Assembly (NCBI RefSeq): GCF_003050745.1
Contig: NZ_QAOF01000008.1
Location: 112,837-176,836 of the forward strand
Direction: 5' to 3'
Length of the DNA: 64,000 nt
DNA from: Sphingomonas sp. PP-CE-3G-477
Lineage (GTDB): Bacteria; Pseudomonadota; Alphaproteobacteria; Sphingomonadales; Sphingomonadaceae
Shown: one piece after another, positions 45,224-54,224 of the stretch
Numbering within the stretch: the stretch's first letter is position 1
How the letters are laid out: each line of letters begins with the position of its first letter
Program-made: the position numbers and the translations under genes
The notes under the pieces: generated by a model
The model's database searches: none
The model's input: only the letters and a program-made list of their open reading frames with translations
Told to the model about the DNA's origin: nothing

Positions 45224-45847
45224 TCAGGCGAACGCGGTCGCGCCCTTCAGGTGCTGGTACGCCGCGATCACCTTTTGCAATTCCGCCTCGTGCGCACGGT
45301 CGCCGCCGTTGCGATCGGGGTGATAGCGGCGGACGAGTTCGCTGTAGCGTTTGCGGAGTGCCGTCCGATCGGTGTCCGTGCCTAGCCCCAACACGCGCAA
45401 CGAGCGCCGTTCGCCGTCGGACAGCACGCGGCCATCCTTGCGCCCCGCCGCCATCCGCTCGCCGAAGCGTGCACCGATCGCATCGATCGGGTCGGCGAAG
45501 TCCGCCCATTTCGGCGGGGTGTCGCCGCCGCCGTGCGCGAATGCCCGCGTCTCGCGTTCCCAGCCCGCCAACGGGCGCTGCGCATAATGGATCTCGTCCG
45601 CGGTCATACCGTCGAAGAAATTATACCCCGAATTGAACGCGCGGACATGCTCGAGGCAGAACCAGCGGAACTGCGGCGGTCCGCCGTCGCTCGGCCCCTC
45701 CAGTGGTGGCGCACGGAATTCGCCGGGCTCCTCGCAGTCGCGCCACATGCAGACACGACCCGTCCCTTCCACGCGGCCGTGAAACCGTGGGCTGGGGCGT
45801 TCTTTCCGCTCTTTTCGCCCATCGTTTGTGTATCCGTCGTCCGCCAC
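45224..45847 (-). CDS. J-domain (DnaJ-like) protein
   Basis: 207 residues. The C-terminal J domain (about 145-207) has LVRRYHPDRNGGDR with the HPD motif that stimulates DnaK ATPase. The N-terminal part has a CxxxxC / CLEH cluster (RVCMWRDCEEPGEFRAPP, FCLEHVRAFN) that may bind zinc. It is divergent from bolA with 38 bases between the starts, so the two share a compact promoter region. Confidence 0.88.
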   Translation of the reverse strand: MADDGYTNDGRKERKERPSPRFHGRVEGTGRVCMWRDCEEPGEFRAPPLEGPSDGGPPQFRWFCLEHVRAFNSGYNFFDGMTADEIHYAQRPLAGWERETRAFAHGGGDTPPKWADFADPIDAIGARFGERMAAGRKDGRVLSDGERRSLRVLGLGTDTDRTALRKRYSELVRRYHPDRNGGDRAHEAELQKVIAAYQHLKGATAFA

Positions 45848-45885
45848 CGGCTCCCCGCGCTTCCAAAACGGGCTATATAGGGAGC

Positions 45886-46173
45886 ATGACAGACCTCGCC
45901 ACCGGCTCCGTACAGGACCAGATCACCGCCCGCCTTACCGCGACACTCGCCCCGACGCAGCTGACCGTCGTCAACGAGAGCGGGCTTCACGCCGGCCATA
46001 TGGGGGACGACGGCACCGGCGAGACGCATTTCCGCGTCGAGGTAGAAACTCCGCAGTTCGAAGGCCTTAATCGCGTCTCGCGCCAGCGGCTCGTGAACCA
46101 GGCGCTCGCCGAACTGTTGAGCACGAAGATTCACGCGCTCGCCATCAAGGCGCGCGCGCCTGGGGAGATTTGA
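45886..46173 (+). CDS. bolA: BolA family protein
   Basis: 95 residues from ATG 45886 with AGGGAG just before it. Core motif: VNESGLHAGHMGDDGTGETH, then FRVEVETPQFEGLNRVSRQR. BolA proteins pair with monothiol glutaredoxins and bind 2Fe-2S clusters. The conserved His in FRVEV-type BolA_I members is replaced by the surrounding H residues listed. It overlaps the following GST gene by one base (TGATG). Confidence 0.9.
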   Translation: MTDLATGSVQDQITARLTATLAPTQLTVVNESGLHAGHMGDDGTGETHFRVEVETPQFEGLNRVSRQRLVNQALAELLSTKIHALAIKARAPGEI

Positions 46174-46880
46174 TGGCGTACAAGCTCTGGTACTGGCCCT
46201 CCCTCCAAGGACGCGGCGAGTTCGTCCGCCTCGCGCTCGAAGGCGCCGAGATCGCGTATGAGGATTGCGCGCGTGGCGTAGGCGAAGAAGGTTTGCTTGC
46301 CGATCTGAACGACCGCACCGGACCGACACCGTTCGCGCCGCCGTATCTGGAGCTCGACGGTCTGGTGATCGCGCAGGTCGCCAATATCCTGATGTATCTC
46401 GGCGAGCGCCACGGCCTCGCGCCGTCGAACATGGCGGACCGGCTGTGGCTCAACCAGCTCCAACTGACGATCGCCGACCTCGTCGCGGAGGTCCACAACG
46501 TCCATCATCCGGTCGCGATGATGGACTATTACGACGATCAGAAGCCCGAGGCGGCGCGGGCTGCCAAGCAGTTCCGCGAGGCGCGGATGCCGAAGTATCT
46601 CGGCCATTTCGAGGATGCAGCGCAGGCGAATGCGGGTGACTGGCTGATCGATCACAAATGGACCTACGCCGATACGTCTCTGTTTCAGGTGATCGAGGGG
46701 CTGCGGTACATGTTCCCGAAGCGGATGAAGACGCTCGAACCCGACTATCCGAATTTGGTTCGCATCCATGATCAGGTCGCGGAACTGCCGGGCATCAAGG
46801 CGTATCTGAAAAGCGACCGCCGCCTCGCCTTCAACACCGACGGCATCTTCCGCGCCTATCCCGAGCTGGATGCCGAATGA
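46173..46880 (+). CDS. Glutathione S-transferase family protein
   Basis: 235 residues. The N-terminal thioredoxin-like domain begins YKLWYWPSLQGRGEFVRLAL; the aromatic and Ser/Gln positions resemble Sigma/Alpha-like or fungal-type GSTs. PYLELDGLVIAQVANILMYL supplies the glutathione-binding cis-proline and Gln-Val. An all-alpha C-terminal domain follows to DGIFRAYPELDAE. ATG 46173 overlaps the bolA stop, so the two are coupled. Substrate unknown. Confidence 0.85.
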   Translation: MAYKLWYWPSLQGRGEFVRLALEGAEIAYEDCARGVGEEGLLADLNDRTGPTPFAPPYLELDGLVIAQVANILMYLGERHGLAPSNMADRLWLNQLQLTIADLVAEVHNVHHPVAMMDYYDDQKPEAARAAKQFREARMPKYLGHFEDAAQANAGDWLIDHKWTYADTSLFQVIEGLRYMFPKRMKTLEPDYPNLVRIHDQVAELPGIKAYLKSDRRLAFNTDGIFRAYPELDAE

Positions 46881-46925
46881 GGCTTGGCAGTGTTCTAACA
46901 CTCAGCACCTCGCCAACCAACACCT

Positions 46926-47024
46926 CCCCGGCGAAGGCCGGGGTGCAGTTGGGGGTCAGGGGTAACGACGGGCTGCCCGCCACCATATCGGCCTTTCCAA
47001 CTGGGCCCCGGCCTTCGCCGGGTT
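46926..47024. repeat. Intergenic palindromic repeat, CCCCGGCGAAGGCCGGGG family
   Basis: Left arm CCCCGGCGAAGGCCGGGGTG then CAGTTGGGGG. Right arm CCAACTGGG then CCCCGGCCTTCGCCGGGTTG. Fourth copy of this family in the window. It fills the gap between the GST gene and the Nudix gene. Confidence 0.7.
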
Positions 47025-47037
47025 GGTGCACCTGGCT

Positions 47038-47496
47038 ATGAGGACCCCACGCCCAGCCGCGCGCATCCTCCTTGTCGACGGCCAGGATCGCGTATTGATG
47101 TTCCGCTTCACGCCGACCGATCGCCCGCCGCTCTGGTGCACGCCGGGCGGCGCAGTCGATCCGGGCGAGAGCTACGCCGCCGCCGCTCGCCGCGAACTGT
47201 GGGAAGAAGTCGGCCTCGACATCGACTGCGGTCCCGAAGTCGCACGCCGCGTCGTCGACTTCCGGACCTTCGAAGGCACAGAGGTCACCGCGGACGAACG
47301 CTATTTCCGGATCGACATCGACACCTGCGACGTGAAGGCGGGCAATCTCACCGAACAGGAGAAGCAACTGCTCGTCGGTCACCGCTGGTTTTCCCGAAAC
47401 GACATCGCGGGCTTCCACGAAACGCTCTATCCAGCAGACCTGGTCGAACTGCTCGACGCCACGGAACCTGCCAAGGGATCACGCCATGCTCGATGA
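47038..47496 (+). CDS. Nudix hydrolase
   Basis: 152 residues from ATG 47038. The Nudix box runs from GGAVDPGE to RELWEEVGL and matches Gx5Ex7REUXEExGU. The N-terminus (RPAARILLVDGQDRVLMFRF) is the first beta-strand pair. Such enzymes hydrolyse nucleoside diphosphate derivatives; the substrate is not inferable. The stop lies inside the pirin gene start (11-base overlap), so the two are cotranscribed. Confidence 0.9.
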   Translation: MRTPRPAARILLVDGQDRVLMFRFTPTDRPPLWCTPGGAVDPGESYAAAARRELWEEVGLDIDCGPEVARRVVDFRTFEGTEVTADERYFRIDIDTCDVKAGNLTEQEKQLLVGHRWFSRNDIAGFHETLYPADLVELLDATEPAKGSRHAR

Positions 47497-48385
47497 TTTC
47501 GTCCTCCAGACCATCCTGCCGTCGACGCACGATCTCGGCGGCTTCAAGGTTCACCGCACGCTGCCGAACAAGGCGCGGACGATGGTCGGCCCGTTCCTGT
47601 TCTTCGACCAGATGGGCCCCGCGCATCTCGAAATCGGGCAAGGCATCGACGTGCGCCCGCATCCGCATATCAACCTGTCGACCGTGACGTATCTGTTCGA
47701 CGGCGCGATCGACCACCGCGATTCGCTCGGCACGCAGGCGCGGATCGAGCCGGGCGCGGTGAACCTGATGACGGCGGGCCACGGCATCGTCCATTCAGAG
47801 CGCTCGCCCGGCGACGAGCGTGCCGAAGGGCCGAACCTGTCGGGTATCCAGACCTGGCTGGCGATGCCCGAGGCGGTCGAGGAGATTGACCCGGCGTTCG
47901 AGCACGTCACCAAGGCACAGTTGCCGACGATCGAGGCGCACGGCGCTCGCTCGCGGATCATCATGGGGAGCCTGTGGGGCGAGACCGCGCCGACCACGAC
48001 CTATTCGGGGACGATCTACGCCGACATCGCGCTCGATCCGGGCGCGAGCGTGCCGATCGACGCGGCCGCCGAGGAGCGCGCGATCTACCTCGCAATGGGC
48101 GAGGCGACGCTGGAAGGCGTGAAGCTGGAGCCGCAAGTGCTGTACGTCCTGCGCCCCGGCATCTCAGCGACGCTGCGGTCGGCGCATGGCGGCCGTGCAA
48201 TGCTATGCGGCGGCGATGCGTTCACGACGCCGCGCCACGTCTGGTGGAACTTCGTCAGCTCGAACCGCGATCGTATCGAGCAGGCGAAGCGGGACTGGAA
48301 TGCGGGCAATTTCCCCAAGGTACCCGGCGACGAAAAGGAATGGATCGAGATCCCGGCGATCCCGAAGACGGTCAGCTATCCGTAA
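47486..48385 (+). CDS. Pirin family protein
   Basis: 299 residues with the bicupin pirin pattern: VGPFLFFDQMGPAHLEIGQG, HPHINLSTVTYLFDG, RDSLGTQARIEPGAVNLMTA and GHGIVHSERSPGDE, where the histidines and a glutamate bind iron. Some pirins have quercetinase activity; the cellular role is mostly unknown. Start ATG 47486 overlaps the Nudix gene. It is followed by a cluster of GC-rich repeats. Confidence 0.92.
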   Translation: MLDDFVLQTILPSTHDLGGFKVHRTLPNKARTMVGPFLFFDQMGPAHLEIGQGIDVRPHPHINLSTVTYLFDGAIDHRDSLGTQARIEPGAVNLMTAGHGIVHSERSPGDERAEGPNLSGIQTWLAMPEAVEEIDPAFEHVTKAQLPTIEAHGARSRIIMGSLWGETAPTTTYSGTIYADIALDPGASVPIDAAAEERAIYLAMGEATLEGVKLEPQVLYVLRPGISATLRSAHGGRAMLCGGDAFTTPRHVWWNFVSSNRDRIEQAKRDWNAGNFPKVPGDEKEWIEIPAIPKTVSYP

Positions 48386-48387
48386 CT

Positions 48388-48614
48388 CTTCCCCTCCCGC
48401 ATGCGGGAGGGGGTAGGGGGTGGGCACGCGCTATCAACGCCCACTCCGTTTGAAACTGGCCGGGAGCCCGCCCCCCGACCCTCCCCCAAGCGGGAGGGGA
48501 GCAGAAGACGTAATCTCCCCTCCCGCTTGCGGGAGGGGTCGGGGGAGGGCATGTTCCAAGGGCAGCGCGACGGGCAGGCCCTCCCCTGACCCCTCCCGCG
48601 AGCGGGAGGGGAAT
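48388..48614. repeat. Cluster of CCCCTCCCGC / GCGGGAGGGG palindromes
   Basis: At least three inverted units: CCCCTCCCGCATGCGGGAGG at the left, CCCTCCCCCAAGCGGGAGGG, CCCCTCCCGCTTGCGGGAGG and a last CCCTCCCGCGAGCGGGAGGG at the right. The final GGGAGGGG lies 5 bases before the ATG of the next gene and serves as its ribosome binding site. Similar units occur at 52030-52144. Confidence 0.7.
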
Positions 48615-48615
48615 C

Positions 48616-49488
48616 ATGACATTGCAACGCATTGCGTTATCCACGGGCGTCGAACTCGACGTCGCGATCAGCGGCGACCCGGCGAGCCCGCCTGTCATCC
48701 TGCTCCACGGCTTCCCCGAATCGCATCGGACCTGGCGCGACATCACCCCAGATCTCGCCCGCGATCACTATGTCGTTGCGCCCGATCAACGCGGCTTCGC
48801 GCGCTCGTCAAAACCCGAGGGCGTCGACAGCTACACCCCCGACAAGATCGTCGCCGACCTGATCGCACTCGCAGACCACCTCGACATCGACCGCTTCACG
48901 CTGGTCGGCCACGACTGGGGCGGCGCGGTCGCCTGGATGGCCGCGCTGCGCCACCCCGAGCGCATCGCGAAGCTCGTCATCATCAACGCCCCCCACCCGC
49001 TCGTCTTCCAGCGCACCATGTTCGACGACCTCGAACAGCGCGCCGCCAGCCAGTATATCCGTGCGTTCCGCAACCCTGATCTCGAAAAGCACATCGCCGC
49101 GATTGGCCTCGAAACCTTCTTCGACACCAGTTTCTCGAAGCACGCCGATCTCGCCGCGATGGCCGAGGACAAGGCCGCCTATCTCGACGAATGGGGCCAG
49201 CCCGGCGCGATCACCGCGATGCTCAACTGGTACCGTGCCAGCGCGATCGTCGTGCCCGCCATGGACGAAACCCCGCCCCGCCCCGCCTTTCTCGATGCAC
49301 CGTTTCCGCCGACCGCGATGCCAGTGCTGGTGATCTGGGGAATGAAGGACAGCGCATTGCTGCCGAGCCAGCTCGACCTCGCCGCCTATGTTCCCGACCT
49401 CACGATCGAGAAGATCGACGCGGGGCATTTTGTGCCGTGGCAAAAGCCCGATGCGGTGATCGCCGCCATGCGCCGCTGGGGGATCTGA
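48616..49488 (+). CDS. Alpha/beta hydrolase, epoxide hydrolase-like
   Basis: 290 residues. Oxyanion-hole motif LLHGFPESHRTWRD, nucleophile elbow LVGHDWGGAVAW (Asp nucleophile as in epoxide hydrolases and dehalogenases), and the base histidine in DAGHFVPWQKPD. No signal peptide. The ribosome site GGGAGGGG is the end of the preceding repeat. The exact substrate is open: epoxides, or other alkyl substrates. Confidence 0.88.
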   Translation: MTLQRIALSTGVELDVAISGDPASPPVILLHGFPESHRTWRDITPDLARDHYVVAPDQRGFARSSKPEGVDSYTPDKIVADLIALADHLDIDRFTLVGHDWGGAVAWMAALRHPERIAKLVIINAPHPLVFQRTMFDDLEQRAASQYIRAFRNPDLEKHIAAIGLETFFDTSFSKHADLAAMAEDKAAYLDEWGQPGAITAMLNWYRASAIVVPAMDETPPRPAFLDAPFPPTAMPVLVIWGMKDSALLPSQLDLAAYVPDLTIEKIDAGHFVPWQKPDAVIAAMRRWGI

Positions 49489-49659
49489 GCGAGCGAAGAG
49501 GTGTGACGGCACTCTCCACGTTCCGTCGTCCTGACGACGGCGCGGGAATATTACGCGCACCTGTCTAAATCCTGACCACCGCATTCGGAAAGCGTTCAGC
49601 GGCCGGGGAGCAAAACCCTGTTTATGCCGTTGTTTCGGCGTCGATATAGGAGAGCAGTC

Positions 49660-50139
49660 ATGCGTAAGATCATCCTCGCGGCCGTTGCCGCCGCCACCCT
49701 CGCCCCCACCATCGCAACCGCGCAGAGCTACGGTGAAGCGCGCCGCAGCCAGCGCGAAGTCCTCGAAAGCCGGCGCGACCTGAACGACGCGCGTCGCTAT
49801 GGCGATCGCCGAGACGTCCGCGAAGCCCGCCAGGAACTCCGCGAAGACCGCCGCGAGGCCCGCGAGGACTGGCGCGATTATCGTCGCACGCACGGTGATA
49901 TCTATCGCCGCCCCGCCTATGTCGGCCCGCGCGGCTATCGCTATCGCCCGGTAACCGTCGGCTACCGCTTCGCGCCTAACTATTACGGCCGCCAATACTG
50001 GATCAACGACTATCAGACCTATCGCCTGTCGCGCCCGGCCTACGGGTATCAGCGCTGGGTCCGCTATGGCCGCGACGTCGTCCTGGTCGACACGCGCTCG
50101 GGCCGCGTCGTGCAGGTGAACAACGGCTTCTTCTACTAA
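49660..50139 (+). CDS. RcnB-like periplasmic protein
   Basis: 159 residues from ATG 49660 with AGGAGA upstream. Signal peptide MRKIILAAVAAATLAPTIAT is followed by a charged helical region rich in Arg, Glu and Asp (about residues 25-75). The C-terminal RcnB-type part is VNNGFFY, with YGRQYWINDYQTYRLSRPAY and the GYQRWVRYGRDVVLVDTRSG pattern before it. RcnB in E. coli influences nickel/cobalt export; this homologue's role is unknown. A strong hairpin follows the stop. Confidence 0.85.
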   Translation: MRKIILAAVAAATLAPTIATAQSYGEARRSQREVLESRRDLNDARRYGDRRDVREARQELREDRREAREDWRDYRRTHGDIYRRPAYVGPRGYRYRPVTVGYRFAPNYYGRQYWINDYQTYRLSRPAYGYQRWVRYGRDVVLVDTRSGRVVQVNNGFFY

Positions 50140-50156
50140 GACCGTCTACCAAGTTT

Positions 50157-50186
50157 GGGCGGCCCGGGAGCGATCCCGGGCCGCCC
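50157..50186. terminator. Bidirectional terminator hairpin
   Basis: Stem GGGCGGCCCGGGA and TCCCGGGCCGCCC with loop GCGA, between the convergent ends of the RcnB-like gene and the DUF2332 gene. Confidence 0.75.
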
Positions 50187-50200
50187 TCGTATCTGGCGCC

Positions 50201-51301
50201 TCAGTCCTTCTCGTAGGCGCCACGTCGCATGACGTAGTCGCGCGTCTCGTAGGGGGCGGCGAGGCCCTCGACCCAGGCGCCATGCGCATGCGTCAGCGCG
50301 ACCAGTTCCATCGACCGCTCGCCCGGCCATCCGCGTACGCGGACCTCGTGGCGGTGCAGGTCGCGGTTCGGCTCCATCATGACCCAGCCGAGCGGTCGCT
50401 CCACCGTCGCGCGCGCGCCCGCTGCGTCCATTGCAACCCGGATCCGCTCGCGGGAGGTCGCCGGCAGATACTGCCACACCACCGAATGCATCAGCACGCG
50501 CGTAACGCCGTCCGGCTGCGGCTCGGCCAATCGCGCCTCGACCCAGTCGGCGGCATCGCCTTCGACCAGATCGACGCCGCCGTCACGCACCATCGCGATC
50601 GCCGCCGCAAGCCGCGCCTGCCGCTCGACCGCATCGACCCAGACATACGCCGCCAACCGCGTCCCCGCCGCCGGTTCGGACAGGTCGAGCGGGTGGATAT
50701 CGACACCGCGTGCCGACTCGATCTCGACAGGCATGTCGGGCGGCGTTTCACCCCGCCATTCGGGGCGGATCGTCACCGGCGAACCGGCCGGCCCGACCAT
50801 CACGCCGCCGAGATCGAACCGATAGCGGTCGATCAGCAGGTTCAGCCCGGCGCTCGATCCGATCTCCAGCACCTCGAACTTGGCGCCGTAGCGCGTCGCC
50901 AGATGAAGCAGCCCGGTCATCAGCCCCGCCGACCGCCCGGCTTCGTTGGTCTGCGGCGGACCATCGAGCCACGGCAGCACCGCCGAATCATGGGTGATGA
51001 GCGTCGCCTTCAACGTCGCGACGACGCGCCTCGGGTCAGTCTCTGCACCCGAAAATACGGCTGAGAGCGCCGGATCGACGTCCGCCCGGTGCAACGCGTG
51101 CAAGCCTCCGACCAATCGCAACGCCAGCGCGTCGGCGACCGGCTCGCCAGACCAGTCGAGTGTCCGCCGCCCTGTCTCGCTGTCGCGATCGATCGACTCC
51201 GCCAATGCGGTACAGATCAGCGCGGTGATAGGCGCGTCCATCGCGGCACAATAGCCCGCCTGGATATCGAACGCCGCGCGGTTTGCCGTTTCATTTGCCA
51301 T
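50201..51301 (-). CDS. DUF2332 family protein
   Basis: 366 residues from ATG 51301 ([20 protein letters not shown]). Motifs of this methyltransferase-like family: [20 protein letters not shown], which resembles a SAM-binding loop, and [19 protein letters not shown]. An earlier ATG in frame at 51331 is less likely because it lies in the hisG upstream region. It is divergent from hisG with about 46 bases between. Function unknown. Confidence 0.85.
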   Translation of the reverse strand: MANETANRAAFDIQAGYCAAMDAPITALICTALAESIDRDSETGRRTLDWSGEPVADALALRLVGGLHALHRADVDPALSAVFSGAETDPRRVVATLKATLITHDSAVLPWLDGPPQTNEAGRSAGLMTGLLHLATRYGAKFEVLEIGSSAGLNLLIDRYRFDLGGVMVGPAGSPVTIRPEWRGETPPDMPVEIESARGVDIHPLDLSEPAAGTRLAAYVWVDAVERQARLAAAIAMVRDGGVDLVEGDAADWVEARLAEPQPDGVTRVLMHSVVWQYLPATSRERIRVAMDAAGARATVERPLGWVMMEPNRDLHRHEVRVRGWPGERSMELVALTHAHGAWVEGLAAPYETRDYVMRRGAYEKD

Positions 51302-51347
51302 GTGCAGGTTGTTGCACCCGCCCAGCCCCACCCGTAAAGCCCGGCGC

Positions 51348-52016
51348 GTGCCAGATTCTCATATCATTATCGCCGTCCCCAAGGGACGCATCCTCTCCGA
51401 GGCCCTGCCGTTGCTCGCGCGCGCCGGGGTGCATCCCGAAGCGTCGTTCTCGGACGAAAACTCGCGTGCGTTGCGCTTTGCGACCAACGATCCGGCGATC
51501 TCGCTGATCCGGGTGCGCGCGTTCGACGTCGCCACGTTCGTTGCTCACGGGGCGGCGCAACTCGGCATCGTCGGGTCGGACGTGATCGCCGAGTTCGGCT
51601 ATTCGGAACTCTACGCGCCGGTCGACCTCGGCATCGGGCATTGCCGGCTGTCGGTCGCCGAGCCGGCCGAGATGGCGGCGCAGGACGATCCGCGCGGCTG
51701 GAGCCACGTCCGCGTGGCGACGAAATACCCGCATGTGACGGCGGCGCATTTCGCATCGCGAGGCGTGCAGGCGGAATGCGTGAAGCTCAACGGTGCCATG
51801 GAGTTGGCGCCGACGCTGGGGTTGGCGCCGCGGATCGTCGATCTGGTGTCGTCGGGGCGCACGCTGCTGGAAAACGGCTTGGTCGAGGTCGAGACGATCA
51901 TGGAAGTCACCAGCCGCCTTGTCGTCAACCGCGCTGCGATGAAGACGCGAAGCCGGGTCGTGCCGTTGGTGGAAGCGTTCCGTCGCGCCGTCGAAGCGCA
52001 GGAGATCGCAGCATGA
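51348..52016 (+). CDS. hisG: ATP phosphoribosyltransferase, short form
   Basis: First step of histidine synthesis. 222 residues starting at GTG 51348 ([20 protein letters not shown]). It lacks the C-terminal regulatory domain, so it is the short HisG that needs HisZ; HisZ is not in the window. Motifs: [14 protein letters not shown] [13 protein letters not shown] and [19 protein letters not shown] (PRPP loop [11 protein letters not shown]). It is followed by a repeat and then hisD. Confidence 0.95.
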   Translation: MPDSHIIIAVPKGRILSEALPLLARAGVHPEASFSDENSRALRFATNDPAISLIRVRAFDVATFVAHGAAQLGIVGSDVIAEFGYSELYAPVDLGIGHCRLSVAEPAEMAAQDDPRGWSHVRVATKYPHVTAAHFASRGVQAECVKLNGAMELAPTLGLAPRIVDLVSSGRTLLENGLVEVETIMEVTSRLVVNRAAMKTRSRVVPLVEAFRRAVEAQEIAA

Positions 52017-52029
52017 CCGCTCTCTTCTG

Positions 52030-52144
52030 CCCCCCTTCCCGCGAGCGGGAAGGGGGCGGGGGTTGGGCTCGCGCCATCCTCCGGCGTAACGCCAGCGGTG
52101 AGCGCGTGCCCACCCCCAACCCCTCCCGCATGCGGGAGGGGGGC
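52030..52144. repeat. CCCTTCCCGC / GCGGGAGGGG repeat between hisG and hisD
   Basis: Starts CCCCCCTTCCCGCGAGCGGG and ends CCCCTCCCGCATGCGGGAGG. The end GGGAGGGGGGCAA is directly in front of the hisD GTG start. TGA occurs at both borders (hisG stop and hisD start region). Confidence 0.7.
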
Positions 52145-52146
52145 AA

Positions 52147-53442
52147 GTGATCCGCCTTTCCACATCCGACGCGGACTTCGCGACGCGCTTCACGGCGCTC
52201 GTCGAAGACCGCCGCGAAACCGACGCCGGCGTCACGCAGGACGTCGCCGCAATCATCGCCTCGGTACGCCGCGACGGTGAGACCGCGCTCCGCGACCTCA
52301 CGCAGAAGCACGACCGCCACGACCTCGAAGTCACGGGCTGGCAGATCGACGCCGCCGATTGCAAGGCCGCGTTCGAGGCGCTCGACCCGGACCTGCGCAC
52401 CGCACTCGAACTCGCCGCGACCCGCATCCGCGCGTATCATGAGAAGCAGCGCCCGCTTGACAGCGACTCGGTCGACTCGGCAGGCGTGAGGCTCGGCGCG
52501 CGCTGGCTCCCCGTTGACGCCGCTGGCATCTACGTCCCCGGTGGGCGCGCTGCCTACCCCTCGTCGCTGCTGATGAACGCGATCCCCGCCAAGGTTGCGG
52601 GCGTTGGCCGTCTTGCGATGGTCACGCCGACCCCGGACGGTCAGATCAACCCGCTGGTCCTCGCCGCCGCACATCTCGCGGGCGTCGATGAAGTCTGGCG
52701 AGTCGGTGGCGCGCAGGCTGTCGCAGCGCTCGCGTACGGCGCAGGCCGGATCGAGCCGGTCGACGTGATTACCGGCCCCGGCAACGCCTGGGTCGCCGAG
52801 GCCAAGCGCCAGGTCTACGGCGTCGTCGGCATCGACATGGTCGCGGGGCCAAGCGAGATCGTCGTCGTCGCGGACGCGCTCAACGACCCCGAATGGACCG
52901 CCGCCGACCTGCTCAGCCAGGCCGAGCACGACGTGACCACGCAGTCGATCCTGTTCACCGACGATGCGGCGTTCGCCGACAAGGTGGCGGACGCGGTCGA
53001 CCGCCAGTTGCGCGAGCTTGCCACCGAAGCGGTCGCGCGCGTCGCGTGGGACACCAACGGCGCGATCGTCGTCGTCGACACGCTGGCGGATGCGATCCCG
53101 CTGGTTGACCGCCTCGCCGCGGAGCATCTCCAGCTGGCGATCCCCGACCCGCAAGGCTTCTTCGACCGCATCCGCCATGCAGGTTCGGTCTTCCTCGGCC
53201 GCTACACTCCAGAGGCGATCGGCGATTACGTCGCCGGGCCGAACCACGTCCTCCCCACCGGCCGCCGTGCGCGGTTTGCGTCGGGGCTGTCCGTGCTCGA
53301 CTTTATGAAGCGCACCAGCTTCCTGGCGTTGGACGAAGCTGCGCTGCGCGAACTCGGGCCAGCCACGGTCGCGCTGGCCAATGCCGAAGGGCTCCCCGCG
53401 CACGCAAAATCAGTGGCTTTGCGGTTGCGGCTCAACAGTTAG
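52147..53442 (+). CDS. hisD: Histidinol dehydrogenase
   Basis: Last two steps of histidine synthesis. 431 residues from GTG 52147 (IRLSTSDADFATRF). Clear motifs: YVPGGRAAYPSSLLMNAIPA, ITGPGNAWVAEAKRQVYG, VAGPSEIVVVADALNDPEWT and AAEHLQLAIPD with metal ligands. The C-terminal NHVLPTGRRARFASGLSVLD carries catalytic His residues. The ribosome site is provided by the end of the preceding repeat. It is followed by a long hairpin repeat and nusB. Confidence 0.97.
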   Translation: MIRLSTSDADFATRFTALVEDRRETDAGVTQDVAAIIASVRRDGETALRDLTQKHDRHDLEVTGWQIDAADCKAAFEALDPDLRTALELAATRIRAYHEKQRPLDSDSVDSAGVRLGARWLPVDAAGIYVPGGRAAYPSSLLMNAIPAKVAGVGRLAMVTPTPDGQINPLVLAAAHLAGVDEVWRVGGAQAVAALAYGAGRIEPVDVITGPGNAWVAEAKRQVYGVVGIDMVAGPSEIVVVADALNDPEWTAADLLSQAEHDVTTQSILFTDDAAFADKVADAVDRQLRELATEAVARVAWDTNGAIVVVDTLADAIPLVDRLAAEHLQLAIPDPQGFFDRIRHAGSVFLGRYTPEAIGDYVAGPNHVLPTGRRARFASGLSVLDFMKRTSFLALDEAALRELGPATVALANAEGLPAHAKSVALRLRLNS

Positions 53443-53445
53443 ATT

Positions 53446-53580
53446 GTTCGCGCAGAGGCGCAGAGAGCGCGGAGGTGTTGCGCGCGGCGTAGCCGCTACG
53501 ATCTCCTCATTGAACGGTGATGGGAGGGCCGCTCCGCGGCGAGCGATACACCTCCGCGCTCTCTGCGCCTCTGCGCGAAC
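53446..53580. repeat. 33-bp perfect inverted repeat with 69-base loop
   Basis: Left arm 53446-53478 begins GTTCGCGCAGAGGCGCAGAG; the right arm 53548-53580 is its exact reverse complement. It occupies the gap between hisD and nusB. It is unlike the other repeat families in the window. Confidence 0.85.
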
Positions 53581-53654
53581 CATTCTTCCTCACCACCGCG
53601 CGCGAAACGCAAAGGGCTGACACACAGCCCCCCCGCGCCTACAGGCAACCGCTT

Positions 53655-54110
53655 ATGACTCGAACCGCCCCCCGCACCAAGGCGCGTGCCGCCGCTCGCC
53701 TCGCCGCCGTCCAGGCGACCTACCAACACGAGATGGAGGGCACCGCGATGCCCGTCCTGCTCAACGAATTCCACCAGCACCGCCTCGGCGCGACGATCGA
53801 AGACGTCGAATATGCCGAGGCCGACGTCGATTTCTTCGACGACCTGGTGACCGGTGCGAACGCCCGCGCCGGCGAGATCGACGTGCTGATCGAGGGCAAG
53901 CTCGCCAAGGGCTGGACGCTTGCGCGGCTCGACAAGCCGATGAAGGCGATCATCCGCGTCGGCACGTACGAGCTGCTGGCGCGCAAGGACGTGCCGGTCG
54001 CCGCGGTGATCAGCGAATATGTCGACGTCGCGCATGCGTTCTACGACAAGCGCGAGTCGGGGTTCGTGAACGGGTTGCTCGATGGTATCGCCAAGGAAGT
54101 GCGGGCCTGA
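53655..54110 (+). CDS. nusB: Transcription antitermination factor NusB
   Basis: 151 residues from ATG 53655 (MTRTAPRTKARAAARLAAVQ). All-helical NusB fold; conserved RLAAVQATYQHEM at the N-terminus, ILRVGTYEL-type IIRVGTYELLARKDVPVAAV and INEYVDVAHAF-type SEYVDVAHAFYDKRESGFVN. It binds boxA RNA with S10 during rRNA transcription. A repeat separates it from thiL. Confidence 0.95.
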   Translation: MTRTAPRTKARAAARLAAVQATYQHEMEGTAMPVLLNEFHQHRLGATIEDVEYAEADVDFFDDLVTGANARAGEIDVLIEGKLAKGWTLARLDKPMKAIIRVGTYELLARKDVPVAAVISEYVDVAHAFYDKRESGFVNGLLDGIAKEVRA

Positions 54111-54116
54111 CGAACT

Positions 54117-54218
54117 CCCTCTCCCCTCCGGGGAGAGGATCGGGGTGAGGGGCTGTACCGGGCGATGCGCTGTGTGGCAGCCCCTCACCCCAGCCCTCTT
54201 CCCGGAGAGGAGAGGGAG
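54117..54218. repeat. GC-rich intergenic palindromic repeat, CTCTCCCC family
   Basis: CCCTCTCCCCTCCGGGGAGA at the left and CCCTCTTCCCGGAGAGGAGA at the right, with GGGGTGAGGGGCTG pairing to CAGCCCCTCACCCC. It supplies the purine-rich GAGAGGGAGCAGAGA in front of the thiL GTG. Confidence 0.7.
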
Positions 54219-54224
54219 CAGAGA

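Noticed and set aside
48388..48614. Repeat cluster considered as a CRISPR array
   Set aside because: Units are palindromic, of unequal spacing and without unique spacers of constant length; they match repeats found elsewhere in the window.
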